Positions 18,775 through 27,629 of a stretch of DNA of 64,000 bases are shown one piece after another. The notes below the pieces were generated by a model that was not told where the DNA came from, searched no databases, and worked only from the letters and a program-made list of their open reading frames with translations. The translations under genes were made by a program, and so were the position numbers. How positions within the stretch are numbered: the stretch's first letter is position 1; the number at the start of each line of letters is the position of its first letter. Source of the DNA: Francisella sp. LA112445 (lineage in GTDB: Bacteria; Pseudomonadota; Gammaproteobacteria; Francisellales; Francisellaceae); contig NZ_CP041030.1 in assembly GCF_012224145.1 (NCBI RefSeq), forward strand, positions 186,001 through 250,000, written 5' to 3'.

Positions 18775-19772
18775 TAAATATTGAATACCCTTGGTTTTTT
18801 ATCTTAGTAATTTTGCCATTGGTTGTATACTGGATTATTCCAAGAGCTAAAAATAATCAACAATCAGCATTAAAAACACCATTTTTTGATCAATTACAGT
18901 CTCAATTAGGCTCTCATAGTGCGCATGATTTCTCAAAAGCCAATTATTTTAAATATATTCTAGCAGCTATTTGGATACTTCTAATTGTTTCAGGGTCAGG
19001 AATTCAATGGTTAGGTAAGCCAATGAGTATGCCTCAAAGTGGTAGAGCATTAATGATGGCTATAGACTTATCTGGAAGTATGGCAATAGAGGATATGAAA
19101 AAGCCTAATGGGAAAATGGAATCAAGATTTGACCTTGTTATGCGTGTAGCAAACCAGTTCTTAGATACTCGAAAAGGTGATCGTGTTGGCTTAGTACTTT
19201 TTGGGACGCGAGCATATCTACAGACACCGTTAACTTTTGATATTCCGACCGTTAAAAAAATGCTTGATGATTCTAGTATTGCATTAGCTGGACCAAATAC
19301 CGCTATAGGTGATGCGCTTGGCTTATCTATTAAAAAATTAGAGTCATATCCAAATGATTCAAAGGCTATTATATTACTTACAGATGGAGATAATACTTCA
19401 GGACTATTACAACCATTACAAGCAGCTGAAATTGCTAAACAATATGGTATAAAAATTTATACGATAGCTCTTGGAGGTGGCCAGATGCTTGTACAAACAG
19501 CATTCGGTAAACAACTAGTAAATACTTCGGAAGATTTAGCTACAGAGACATTACAGAAAATAGCTAAAATGACCGGAGGACAATATTTTAGAGCTCAAAA
19601 TAGTAGTGATTTGAAAAATATATATAAAGACATAGATAAGCTTGAACCAATCAAATCTGATAAAACAATAGTTAGACCAGTTACATATCTTTATCCTTGG
19701 AGTTTAGGTCTAGCATTGATTTTAAGCTTTGTAGTTGCAGGTGTTTGGCTAAAACGTAGAGGAGGGCATTAA
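18771..19772 (+). CDS. batA: BatA-like von Willebrand factor A membrane protein
   Basis: A 333-residue protein with two N-terminal helices, a VWA domain (about residues 85-280) and a C-terminal helix. The metal-binding MIDAS motif is DLSGSM, and LLTDGDNTSG supplies the later strand. The ATG at 18771 is preferred over an in-frame GTG at 18753 because it has a GAGGAG site six bases away and makes an ATGA overlap with the DUF4381 stop. Bat proteins are inner-membrane VWA proteins linked to stress tolerance in several bacteria. Confidence 0.9.
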   Translation: MINIEYPWFFILVILPLVVYWIIPRAKNNQQSALKTPFFDQLQSQLGSHSAHDFSKANYFKYILAAIWILLIVSGSGIQWLGKPMSMPQSGRALMMAIDLSGSMAIEDMKKPNGKMESRFDLVMRVANQFLDTRKGDRVGLVLFGTRAYLQTPLTFDIPTVKKMLDDSSIALAGPNTAIGDALGLSIKKLESYPNDSKAIILLTDGDNTSGLLQPLQAAEIAKQYGIKIYTIALGGGQMLVQTAFGKQLVNTSEDLATETLQKIAKMTGGQYFRAQNSSDLKNIYKDIDKLEPIKSDKTIVRPVTYLYPWSLGLALILSFVVAGVWLKRRGGH

Positions 19773-19773
19773 A

Positions 19774-20772
19774 ATGGATTTTCATTTATTAAGGCCTTGG
19801 TGGCTTTTAGCTTTGATACCTATTGTTATTTTAGTTATATTACTTTTTAAATATTCGGCAAAATCAAATAGCTGGAGTAAGTATTGTGATAGTCACCTAC
19901 TTGAGCATGTAACGATAGGTCAAGACTCAAAAACAAATAAAACGCTGATACCTTTGGGATTTTTGATTTTATGGAGCATAGCAGTATTTGCACTAGCTGG
20001 ACCTACATATAAACATAAAGATATTCCTGTTTATCAGAAAAATTTCTCTAGAGTTATTGCATTAGATGTTTCTAAGTCAATGGATACTGCAGATGTATCA
20101 CCAAGTAGGCTTGAGCGAGCTAAATATAAAATACTCGATATTTTAAAGAGAATAAAAGAAGGTCAAGTAGGGATGTTGGTGTTTTCTAGTGAGCCTTTTG
20201 TCGTAACTCCTTTGACTTCAGATGCAAAAACAGTGGCAAACTTAGTACCAGTGTTAAACTCAGATATTGTTCCTGTACAGGGCCATAATATTACAAGAGC
20301 AATTAAAAAATCAGCAGAACTTATCGAGCAAGCAGGAGCTTCAGAGGGACAAATTATATTAGTAACTGATTCAACTCCTTCTGCTAAAGCAATAAAAGAA
20401 GCAAAAGATTTAGCTGCAAAGGATATAAAAATAGATGTATATGCTATAGGTACTCCTCAAGGTGGAATTGCTAAAGATGCTAAGGGTAACTACCTAAAAG
20501 ATGATAAAGGTAATATTCAATATTTTGGAGTTAATCTTTCTAAACTTAGGTCGCTAGCAAATGCTGGGGATGGTAAGCTGGTAACTCTAACAAATAATAA
20601 TACAGATATTAAGAGCTTGTTATCAGAGAAAATAGGTGTTGGAACAAAAGAATCAAAGCAAGATTCAGCAAATGTTTTCTGGCAAGATGATGGGATTTAT
20701 ATAATTTGGGTGTTGAGTATTTTGAGTGTTTTTATCTTTAGAAGAGGTGTTTTGGAGAGAATATGTCGTTAA
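19774..20772 (+). CDS. batB: BatB-like von Willebrand factor A membrane protein
   Basis: A 332-residue paralogue of the preceding gene with the same plan: two N-terminal helices, a VWA domain with MIDAS DVSKSM, and a C-terminal helix ending FIFRRGVLERICR. It starts one base after batA and overlaps the next gene by 10 bases. The two VWA proteins probably form a hetero-complex in the inner membrane with domains facing the periplasm; that is inferred from homology. Residues 230-245 hold a lysine/asparagine-rich inserted loop. Confidence 0.9.
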   Translation: MDFHLLRPWWLLALIPIVILVILLFKYSAKSNSWSKYCDSHLLEHVTIGQDSKTNKTLIPLGFLILWSIAVFALAGPTYKHKDIPVYQKNFSRVIALDVSKSMDTADVSPSRLERAKYKILDILKRIKEGQVGMLVFSSEPFVVTPLTSDAKTVANLVPVLNSDIVPVQGHNITRAIKKSAELIEQAGASEGQIILVTDSTPSAKAIKEAKDLAAKDIKIDVYAIGTPQGGIAKDAKGNYLKDDKGNIQYFGVNLSKLRSLANAGDGKLVTLTNNNTDIKSLLSEKIGVGTKESKQDSANVFWQDDGIYIIWVLSILSVFIFRRGVLERICR

Positions 20773-21581
20773 AGAGATTAATATTTATTTTAATACTAAT
20801 ACCTAGTATCTCTTTTGCTAGTAGTTGGGATGACTTATGGCAGACAAAAGATCAGCAAGGTATGAGCTATTATGATAGTGGCAATGCTAAAAAGGCGGCT
20901 GTAGCTTTTGAAAATAGTGATTGGAAAGGGGCTTCGTATTATAAGTCGGGTGATTATAAAAATGCGTATCAGGAGTTTAAAAATGATAACTCTGCAAAGG
21001 GGCTTTATAACCAAGGTAACGCTTTAACTCATCTAGGTCAGTATAAAAAAGCTATAGAAACTTATAAAAAGGCTATTGAAAAAAGGCCTGATTTTGAAGA
21101 TGCTAAAAGTAATTTAGAAATAGCTAAAAAACTAGAAGAGCAGAAAAAGAATCAGCAAAACAACAAGAACAATAAAGATAACAAGAACAACAAAGATAAC
21201 AAGAACAACAAAGATAACAAGAACAACAAAGATAACAAGAACAACAAAGATAACAAGAACAACAAAGATAACAAGAACAACAAAGATAACAAGAACAACA
21301 AAGATAACAAGAACAACAAAGATAACAAGAACAACAAAGATAACAAGAACAATAAAGATAACAAGAACAATAAAGATAACAAGAACAACAAAGATAATAA
21401 GAACAATAAAGATCAGCAAAATACTAAACAAAATAATCTGCAACAGCAGCGTCAAAAAGAACTTGATAAAAAAGAGTCAGATAAGCTGCTATCAATGATT
21501 GATGATGATCCAGGTGGACTTCTTAGACATAAATTTGCACGTGACTACCAAAGAATGATAGGAGATAAACGTGAAAGCTAA
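20763..21581 (+). CDS. batC: BatC-like TPR protein with a long NKNNKD repeat
   Basis: A 272-residue exported protein: signal peptide (about 1-19), two or three TPR-like helices (KGLYNQGNALTHLGQYKKAIETYKKAIEKRPDFEDAKSN split across about residues 79-118), then 14 consecutive copies of the hexapeptide NKNNKD (residues 134-217), a Gln-rich stretch and a charged C-terminal region (LLSMIDDDPGGLLRHKFARDY). TPR proteins occupy this slot in Bat operons and are thought to scaffold BatA/B. The hydrophilic repeat is unusual and probably a flexible spacer whose length varies. It overlaps both neighbours. Confidence 0.87.
   Translation: MSLKRLIFILILIPSISFASSWDDLWQTKDQQGMSYYDSGNAKKAAVAFENSDWKGASYYKSGDYKNAYQEFKNDNSAKGLYNQGNALTHLGQYKKAIETYKKAIEKRPDFEDAKSNLEIAKKLEEQKKNQQNNKNNKDNKNNKDNKNNKDNKNNKDNKNNKDNKNNKDNKNNKDNKNNKDNKNNKDNKNNKDNKNNKDNKNNKDNKNNKDNKNNKDQQNTKQNNLQQQRQKELDKKESDKLLSMIDDDPGGLLRHKFARDYQRMIGDKRES
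21162..21413 (+). repeat. In-frame 18-bp tandem repeat, 14 copies
   Basis: The unit AACAAGAACAACAAAGAT encodes N-K-N-N-K-D and repeats 14 times with an exact 18-base period (AAAGAT falls at 21174, 21192 and so on to 21408). Copies differ only at rare synonymous AAC/AAT positions, so the array is recent or homogenised. It lies wholly inside the batC-like gene and any change by whole units keeps the frame. Confidence 0.97.
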
Positions 21582-23199
21582 ACTATTTAAATTAATAAGT
21601 ATTTTTATACTATCAATAATGATTATAAACATTAGCTACGCTAAAGTATCAGCAACAGTTAGTAGGAATCATATTGAAAAAGGTGAAACGTTTGAGCTAG
21701 TTTTGCATTTAGATAGTTTTAATACTCAGCCTGATCTAGATGCTTTGAAGAAAGATTTTACGGTTTATAATACAAGCACTAGTAGTAAAACAACGGTTAT
21801 TAATGGTAAGAGAAATTCTCATTTTGAGATGATAATTACATTAATGCCTAATAAGACAGGCAATCTTGTAATACCTGCGATAACAGTTGGTAATCAAACT
21901 ACAAAACCAATAAAAATAGAAGTTGATAAAGAGTTATCAAACGAAGAGCAGAGTAAGTACCAAGATCTTTTTGCTATAGGAACTTTAGATACTAACAAGA
22001 CCTATGTAAATGTACCAGTTTTATATACTTTGAGAATATATACCTCAAGGCCAATATTAAGCCTACAACCTAAGCCATTTGATATAAAAAAATCTGATAT
22101 TAAAATGACAAATCATCGTAAAACTTACCAAAAGAGTATCAATGGTAAATTATATGATGTTGTTGAAGAAAGCTTTTTAATAATTCCAAATACCACAGGG
22201 GAGGTAAAGATACCTGCGATTGTTCTGCAAGCAACTATCCCTAATGCTTTTGGACAACTTGGGTCTAGGAGAAAATTCTTCTCTACTAAAGCTAAAACTC
22301 TAAGTGTTGAGCCAGTTCCAAATGATATAAGTATTAAAGATTGGTTCCCAGCATCAGATGTAAAGATTAGTGATAACTGGTCACAAGATAAGGGAGTTAA
22401 AGAAGGTCAGCTTTTAACTAGAACTGTTAAGGTTACAGCTGAAGGTGTGTTAAGTAGTGATATTCCAGATTTGGAATTTAAATCATCAGATGCATTTAAT
22501 GTTTATCCAGAAAAGCCGGAGCTTCAAGATATTGAAAAAGGAGGTCATCTAACAGGTGTTGCTACTTATAAGGTAGGCTATATGCCTATTAAAGAAGGTA
22601 AAGTCACAGTACCTAGTGTTAAGCTTAAATGGTATGATGTTGATACACATAAGTCTGAAGTAACTAGCTTAGCGCCAAAGACCTTTGATATTCAAAAAGG
22701 TAATATGCCTAGTAATCTTGTGGGCAATAATGACTCATCACCAAAGATTATTGAAAAAACAGTTCAAGATCCTTTTTGGAGAGATTTAGCTATAGCATTT
22801 ATAGTATTGTGGGTATTGACGTTAATTTTATTGATAAAAGTTAAATATACAAGGAAAGCAGTTAAAGTAGTTGATTATATAGACCAAGAGCCTGTAGAAA
22901 AAGTGGCAGTAGGTTTAAAGGAAATCAAAAAAGCATGCTCTAATAAAGATAACATTGAATTACAAAAAGCTATAATTAGCTGGGCTAATACTAAATCAGA
23001 TAAGCATATATTCTCACTGTTAGAAGTTGCAAGAGTATTCCCTGAATTAGAGAAAATTTTAAAAGAGTTAAATGGCGCTATATATGCCCACAAGGATTTT
23101 AACCAATATAAAGAATTGATAGAGCTGATTAATAAGGTTAAAAAAGCCAAGAAAAATAAATCAGCTAATGCTAAATTAGTAAAAAAACTATATGAGTGA
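21571..23199 (+). CDS. batD: BatD family protein (oxygen-tolerance BatD domain)
   Basis: A 542-residue protein with signal peptide (about 1-24, ISYA), a large periplasmic region of immunoglobulin-like beta domains typical of BatD (VSRNHIEKGETFELVLHL near the start), one membrane helix at about 408-427 (LAIAFIVLWVLTLILLI) and a helical cytoplasmic tail of about 110 residues. BatD proteins accompany BatA/B/C and may hold the complex together across the membrane. It overlaps batC by 11 bases and its stop precedes the peptidase ATG by 5 bases. Confidence 0.9.
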   Translation: MKAKLFKLISIFILSIMIINISYAKVSATVSRNHIEKGETFELVLHLDSFNTQPDLDALKKDFTVYNTSTSSKTTVINGKRNSHFEMIITLMPNKTGNLVIPAITVGNQTTKPIKIEVDKELSNEEQSKYQDLFAIGTLDTNKTYVNVPVLYTLRIYTSRPILSLQPKPFDIKKSDIKMTNHRKTYQKSINGKLYDVVEESFLIIPNTTGEVKIPAIVLQATIPNAFGQLGSRRKFFSTKAKTLSVEPVPNDISIKDWFPASDVKISDNWSQDKGVKEGQLLTRTVKVTAEGVLSSDIPDLEFKSSDAFNVYPEKPELQDIEKGGHLTGVATYKVGYMPIKEGKVTVPSVKLKWYDVDTHKSEVTSLAPKTFDIQKGNMPSNLVGNNDSSPKIIEKTVQDPFWRDLAIAFIVLWVLTLILLIKVKYTRKAVKVVDYIDQEPVEKVAVGLKEIKKACSNKDNIELQKAIISWANTKSDKHIFSLLEVARVFPELEKILKELNGAIYAHKDFNQYKELIELINKVKKAKKNKSANAKLVKKLYE

Positions 23200-23204
23200 T
23201 AGCT

Positions 23205-23876
23205 ATGAAGAAAGTATTTTTTAGTATCTTTATGTTTTTGACAATTATTGTTGCTGCTCAAGCAAAAACTGTTTTGGTAACAGGGTTTACACCTTTCGGC
23301 GGTGAGAGTATTAATTCAGCTTGGCAAGCGGTTAAGAATTTGCCAGATAAGATCGATGGTGTGACTATCGTGAAGAAGCAATTGCCAGTATCATTTAAAA
23401 GCTCAACTGAAAAGCTAGATAGCTTAATAAAGCAGTATAATCCAGATATTATTATAGATGTAGGAGAAGCTGGAGGCAGATCAGCGGTTTCACTTGAGAG
23501 AGTAGCTATAAATGTTGATGATGCAAGGATTCCTGATAATGATAATAATCAACCAATAGATAAGAAAATATCTAAAACTGGTAAAAATGCATACTTCACA
23601 AAATTACCTATATATAAAATACAGAGTTCAGTGAAAAAACAAGGAATCCCTGTTCATATATCTAACACAGCAGGGACATTTGTATGTAATCATGTGATGT
23701 ATCATTTACTAGAGCTCTTAGATGAGAAATACCCTAAAAAAATAGGTGGATTTATCCATGTACCATATACACCAGCTCAGGTTGTTGATAAGAGTAATAC
23801 ATCAAGTATGAGTAGTATTGATGCAACACAGGCACTAATAAAAGCTATACAAGTAACTATTAAAACTCAAGGATAA
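23205..23876 (+). CDS. pcp: Exported pyroglutamyl peptidase (peptidase C15)
   Basis: A 223-residue enzyme of the pyrrolidone-carboxylate peptidase family, which removes N-terminal pyroglutamate. The catalytic triad is intact: Glu98 (SLERVAIN), Cys161 (NTAGTFVCNHVMYHLLE) and His185 (GFIHVPYTPAQ). GFTPFGGESINSAW starts the domain. Unlike the normal cytosolic enzyme it has a clear signal peptide (residues 1-20, cleavage after AQA), so it should act in the periplasm or outside. I chose ATG 23205; a GTG at 23196 would overlap the batD stop. It is the apparent last gene of the moxR/bat run. Confidence 0.88.
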   Translation: MKKVFFSIFMFLTIIVAAQAKTVLVTGFTPFGGESINSAWQAVKNLPDKIDGVTIVKKQLPVSFKSSTEKLDSLIKQYNPDIIIDVGEAGGRSAVSLERVAINVDDARIPDNDNNQPIDKKISKTGKNAYFTKLPIYKIQSSVKKQGIPVHISNTAGTFVCNHVMYHLLELLDEKYPKKIGGFIHVPYTPAQVVDKSNTSSMSSIDATQALIKAIQVTIKTQG

Positions 23877-23884
23877 TTAAAGTT

Positions 23885-24376
23885 ATGCAAATGACAAAAA
23901 AGGATTGGAAATATTATTTAGGTATTGTATTTTTTTGTTTGTCATTTGTACCGTATATAATAGTATTTTGTATTATGCCTTTTTTAGGACTATCTGCAGC
24001 TAGTTATTTAGCAATTTCTTCTATATTGTTAGCAAGTGCAGAGGGGATGTTTGTTTTATCTGTAATGTTACTTGGGCGAGCAATTATAGATGCGATAAAA
24101 GCCGGAATAAAAAAGATATTCAAATCCGCATTTTCAGGACAAAAGCCTATCAGTTATAAAAGATATTTGCTAGGCATTATTATGTTCTTTGCGAGCTTAA
24201 TATATCCAACTTTAGTTACTGAGATGATTCTTATTTTTGATAAGATTAAACAGGTCGGTGAGCTTAATATGATTTTTATTTTGTTTAGTGGAGATGTAAT
24301 ATTTATAGCAAGCTTTTTTGTTTTAGGAACTGATTTCGTAACAAAATTAAAATCTGCATTTAAGTATCAACAATAG
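23885..24376 (+). CDS. Small four-helix membrane protein
   Basis: A 163-residue protein with four predicted helices in two pairs separated by a basic loop (AIKAGIKKIFKSAFSGQKPISYKR). Two starts are possible, 23885 or an ATG six bases later. It resembles proteins labelled transporter suffix domain, a topology-based name with no known function. It follows pcp by 8 bases and may be in the same transcript. Confidence 0.6.
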   Translation: MQMTKKDWKYYLGIVFFCLSFVPYIIVFCIMPFLGLSAASYLAISSILLASAEGMFVLSVMLLGRAIIDAIKAGIKKIFKSAFSGQKPISYKRYLLGIIMFFASLIYPTLVTEMILIFDKIKQVGELNMIFILFSGDVIFIASFFVLGTDFVTKLKSAFKYQQ

Positions 24377-24493
24377 TAAAAGGGTAATCTATTTATGTTA
24401 AACTATCTTCCAAAGATGAAGGATATGCTTGACTAGAAAAATCTGCTGAAAGTTTTCTATAGAAGTTGAGTATTAGATTTAAAGATATTTTAT

Positions 24494-24925
24494 ATGCAAG
24501 TTGAGTTTCACGTTTTACAAACGTCTGAACAAAAAGAGTTATTAGACTCGATTGTTAACTATGTTTTAGATAACTATAAAAATAAGACATTTGCAATTTT
24601 AGCACCTACTGGAATTGCCAAAGAACTAGATGAAAAACTATGGCAACCTGGAGGAGAGTCTTTTATCCCTCATCATTGTGCGATAAGTGCTAGAGAATAT
24701 AACCAATATAAGAATATTCCTATCCTAATAACAGATAATTTATTTATAACCTCTGGTTTTGATGTTTTGATAAATATTATGGACGTAGCAGTAGATCCTC
24801 AAAGGATTAAGATAAAGGAGCTTAAAGAGTTCGTCTATCAGCAAGAGCAGGCGTTATTAGCTTCACGTAAAAAATATATGTACTACAAAAGTTCTAATTT
24901 AGAAATTAATACTATAAAAGAGTAG
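24494..24925 (+). CDS. holC: DNA polymerase III chi subunit
   Basis: A 143-residue protein matching HolC, the clamp-loader accessory subunit that contacts SSB. LDEKLWQPGGESFIPHHC and NIPILITDNLF correspond to the conserved ELDxxLW...FIPH and P(V/I)LIT segments. Length fits the family (about 147). In many gammaproteobacteria holC sits just before valS; here two genes intervene, which supports both the call and an insertion. Confidence 0.82.
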   Translation: MQVEFHVLQTSEQKELLDSIVNYVLDNYKNKTFAILAPTGIAKELDEKLWQPGGESFIPHHCAISAREYNQYKNIPILITDNLFITSGFDVLINIMDVAVDPQRIKIKELKEFVYQQEQALLASRKKYMYYKSSNLEINTIKE

Positions 24926-24932
24926 AAAAACA

Positions 24933-25463
24933 ATGGAATTAGCAATATCTATATTGGGATATATAACACAATTTACACAAGTTATTGGATGGAGAATAAA
25001 TTTACTATTAGGGACTTTTCTATTTGCAAGTTTATCGGCATTTACATACTCTGATGAGTTATATGCAAATGCTATAATTAGGGCTTTAGCAGCAATTGTT
25101 TGCTTTTTAGGCTTTATAAATTGGAAAACATCGATTTATTATTTTAAGAAATGGCACTTATTACCTTATATATTAGTAGTTTTTGTTGTTGCCATGATTC
25201 AGGTCCAATTTACGAATAATCCTTTACCAATACTTGATACTATTGTTGCAACTATGGGGCTTATAGCAACATTCTTAATGGCTGTTAGAAGTATTTACTG
25301 TTGGCTTTTTTTGACTACATTAAATGCTCTAGAGACAGTAATGTTTTTTATGGTTCATAATTATTATCTGTCGCTAATGCAACTTGTATATATGCTTACA
25401 TCTGTAATAGGCATTATCATCTGGAAGAAAAGAGGAGTTGATAGGTCTTTGTTGACTAACTAA
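24933..25463 (+). CDS. PnuC-like membrane protein (possible vitamin transporter)
   Basis: A 176-residue protein with six or seven short helices. The layout, with GFINWKTSIYYFKKW after helix 3 and LDTIVATMGLIATFLMAVRS before helix 5, recalls PnuC-type nicotinamide riboside carriers (SemiSWEET-like three-helix repeats). I do not see all PnuC substrate residues, so the substrate is uncertain. The start is 7 bases after holC. Confidence 0.5.
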   Translation: MELAISILGYITQFTQVIGWRINLLLGTFLFASLSAFTYSDELYANAIIRALAAIVCFLGFINWKTSIYYFKKWHLLPYILVVFVVAMIQVQFTNNPLPILDTIVATMGLIATFLMAVRSIYCWLFLTTLNALETVMFFMVHNYYLSLMQLVYMLTSVIGIIIWKKRGVDRSLLTN

Positions 25464-25478
25464 TAGTACTTTTTAAAG

Positions 25479-25503
25479 AACTTTGTTAAAATTATTAACA
25501 TTA
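25479..25503 (+). repeat. Copy 1 of a 25-base upstream element (acyltransferase)
   Basis: This 25-base stretch, beginning AACTTTGTTAAAATTAT, matches 27566-27590 upstream of valS at 23 of 25 positions. It contains TGTTAAAAT, an extended -10 promoter-like motif, just before the acyltransferase start. It may be a duplicated promoter or two independent promoters of the same class. Confidence 0.45.
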
Positions 25504-25515
25504 GGATGTATATTA

Positions 25516-27537
25516 ATGACATACTACAAACATATTGATGGATTAAGAGCACTAGCCGTTTTATCGGTAATATTTGTACATTTAAACTTTACTCCCTTTA
25601 GTGGGGGATATGTCGGGGTGGATGTTTTTTTTGTGATTTCTGGATTTTTAATCACTAATATTATAGTCAAAGAGATTAATCAAACTGGAAATTTTTGCTT
25701 TATAAATTTTTATACTAGAAGGGTCAGGAGGATACTTCCAGCTCTGGCATTTGTCTTATTTATATCGTTTATACTCTCTATTTGGCTATTAAATATTGCA
25801 CAGTTTAAAATTTTTGGGGGCTCTTTAGCTACAGCATCAATATCATTTTCTAACGTGTTTTTTTATAATCAAGCAGGATATTTTGATATATTCTCTCAAT
25901 CTAATCCATTACTCCATACTTGGTCTTTAGGCGTTGAAGAACAGTTCTATATTTTTTGGCCTATTATGATATTGATTTTTTCTAAGGTTAATAGGAAGCT
26001 ACTTATACCGACGGTAATAGTAATATTTTTACTAAGTTTAGGGTGGTCTATACATAGACAAGATGTGAATCTATCTAGTCTATATTACTTAGCCCCTTTC
26101 AGAGCTTTCGAGTTTTGTGTGGGTGCAATACTAGTTTTTGTAGACAGACAGACGGACAATGGTTCACTAAAAACATCTTTATTTAAAGAGATATGTTGTG
26201 TTATAGGTTTTGTTTTTATTATATATCCTATATTCTCATATGATAGTAGTACATTATTTCCTAGTTATAATGCTCTACTTCCATGCTTTGGTGCCGTATT
26301 GCTAATATATTCAGGTACAGCTAAGTTTACTGGTTACTTATTGAGAAATAGTGTTGTAGGTTTTATTGGTTTAATAAGTTATTCACTTTATTTAGTACAC
26401 TGGCCATTAATTGTTTTTGTAAAAACATATAATCAAGATATTGGACAATCTTTTGACTTATCTACAGTAGCAAAATATATTATATTAGCTAGTTCAATAT
26501 TAATAGCTACACTTATGTACTATTTCATTGAACAGCCATTTAGAAAATCAATACCAAAAAATAAATCAAAACAAATATGGTTATTATTAAGGTGGTCTGT
26601 TGTTGTATTGTTTTTTCTTATTATTGGAGGGTCAATATTTTATAGTAAAGGTTGGATTTGGAGAGCTAAATCCCCTAATGCTTTAGCTAAAGTCGACGAT
26701 ATATCAAAATACCATGAAGAAAACTGGGGAGGATCTGGTTTTTCAGGAGGCTTAATATTTGAAGGGAGAACACCTTACCCTAATATTGTAACGATGGGAG
26801 ATAGTCATTCAGGAATGTTAGATACTGGAATAGTTGATGAAATAGCGAAACCAAATAACCTAACAGTATTTACAGTATCTGGTGGAGGTGCTGGTAAGTA
26901 TGCATCTTCTTTACTTTTGCCAGGAATAACTAGAATAAACGCAAATCAAGAGTTGTTTGATAGAAGTGCAAAAACTGGATATAAAGAAGCAATATCTCAA
27001 CTGTTAAAAAGTAAAAATTCTATATTAATTTACTCAGCAAGTTACTCATATCAATTAAACATTGCTGGATATCTAAAAAATCACAAAAGTCTAAATATCA
27101 ATACATCAAGTATGACAAGTTATAAAGACTATAAACCATTTACAAACTCTTTAGATAAATTATTAAAACTTATGGATGGGCATAAGCTAATTATTATTGG
27201 AGATGTTCCAGGAGCTTCAAAATTTAATGTGATGAATTGCATAACTAAATTAAAATGGTTTAATTCAGATAATTGCTTACCGACTCAGAAAGAAAATTTA
27301 AGTATAGCAGCCATTAATGTAAATAAAATTTTAAAAGAGTATGCATCTAAGCATAAAAATGTGTATTTCATAAATCCTTTTAGTACTTTTTGTAAAGATG
27401 ATTATTGTAAAAATTTAGATATAAATGGCACTCCCTTTTATTCAGACGGGCATCATCTATCCAAAACAGGTTCAATATATTTTATATCTCATGTTGAAAA
27501 CCAAATAATTAATATAATAGATATGCCATTAGACTAA
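25516..27537 (+). CDS. OafA/YrhL-type membrane acyltransferase with SGNH domain
   Basis: A 673-residue protein. Residues about 1-375 are an acyltransferase-3 domain with around ten to eleven helices, starting YYKHIDGLRALAVLSVI (catalytic-type His in HIDGLRA). The C-terminal part is an SGNH hydrolase-like domain: NIVTMGDSHSGM holds the nucleophile-type Ser, and SDGHHLSKTG the Asp-x-x-His pair. Such fusions O-acetylate surface polysaccharides or lipid A sugars. The ATG at 25516 is chosen over an upstream TTG because the domain begins right after it. It separates holC from valS, a pair usually adjacent, suggesting later insertion. Confidence 0.9.
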   Translation: MTYYKHIDGLRALAVLSVIFVHLNFTPFSGGYVGVDVFFVISGFLITNIIVKEINQTGNFCFINFYTRRVRRILPALAFVLFISFILSIWLLNIAQFKIFGGSLATASISFSNVFFYNQAGYFDIFSQSNPLLHTWSLGVEEQFYIFWPIMILIFSKVNRKLLIPTVIVIFLLSLGWSIHRQDVNLSSLYYLAPFRAFEFCVGAILVFVDRQTDNGSLKTSLFKEICCVIGFVFIIYPIFSYDSSTLFPSYNALLPCFGAVLLIYSGTAKFTGYLLRNSVVGFIGLISYSLYLVHWPLIVFVKTYNQDIGQSFDLSTVAKYIILASSILIATLMYYFIEQPFRKSIPKNKSKQIWLLLRWSVVVLFFLIIGGSIFYSKGWIWRAKSPNALAKVDDISKYHEENWGGSGFSGGLIFEGRTPYPNIVTMGDSHSGMLDTGIVDEIAKPNNLTVFTVSGGGAGKYASSLLLPGITRINANQELFDRSAKTGYKEAISQLLKSKNSILIYSASYSYQLNIAGYLKNHKSLNINTSSMTSYKDYKPFTNSLDKLLKLMDGHKLIIIGDVPGASKFNVMNCITKLKWFNSDNCLPTQKENLSIAAINVNKILKEYASKHKNVYFINPFSTFCKDDYCKNLDINGTPFYSDGHHLSKTGSIYFISHVENQIINIIDMPLD

Positions 27538-27565
27538 CTCGTAGTCATTCTATATTTTTGTGCTT

Positions 27566-27590
27566 AACTTTGTTAAAATTATCAGCATTA
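27566..27590 (+). repeat. Copy 2 of the 25-base upstream element (valS)
   Basis: It matches the element at 25479-25503 with two mismatches and places the extended -10-like TGTTAAAAT about 50 bases before the valS ATG. This is probably the native valS promoter. Confidence 0.45.
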
Positions 27591-27629
27591 AATTTTTTCT
27601 ATAAACTTAAATATTTACGGCGTTATATA

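Noticed and set aside
21162-21413. Regular repeat as a possible CRISPR array
   Set aside because: The units are contiguous with no spacers, are in frame and encode NKNNKD; no cas genes are nearby.
21132-21455. Two overlapping minus-strand open frames of over 80 codons (VLVIF and LLSLLFL repeats)
   Set aside because: They are the complement of the 18-bp repeat in batC; hydrophobic monotony is a by-product of the repeat, with no ribosome site or independent signal.
27558-27629. Upstream extension of valS
   Set aside because: The 24 extra residues do not resemble ValRS and overlap the promoter-like element; ATG 27630 fits the family start.
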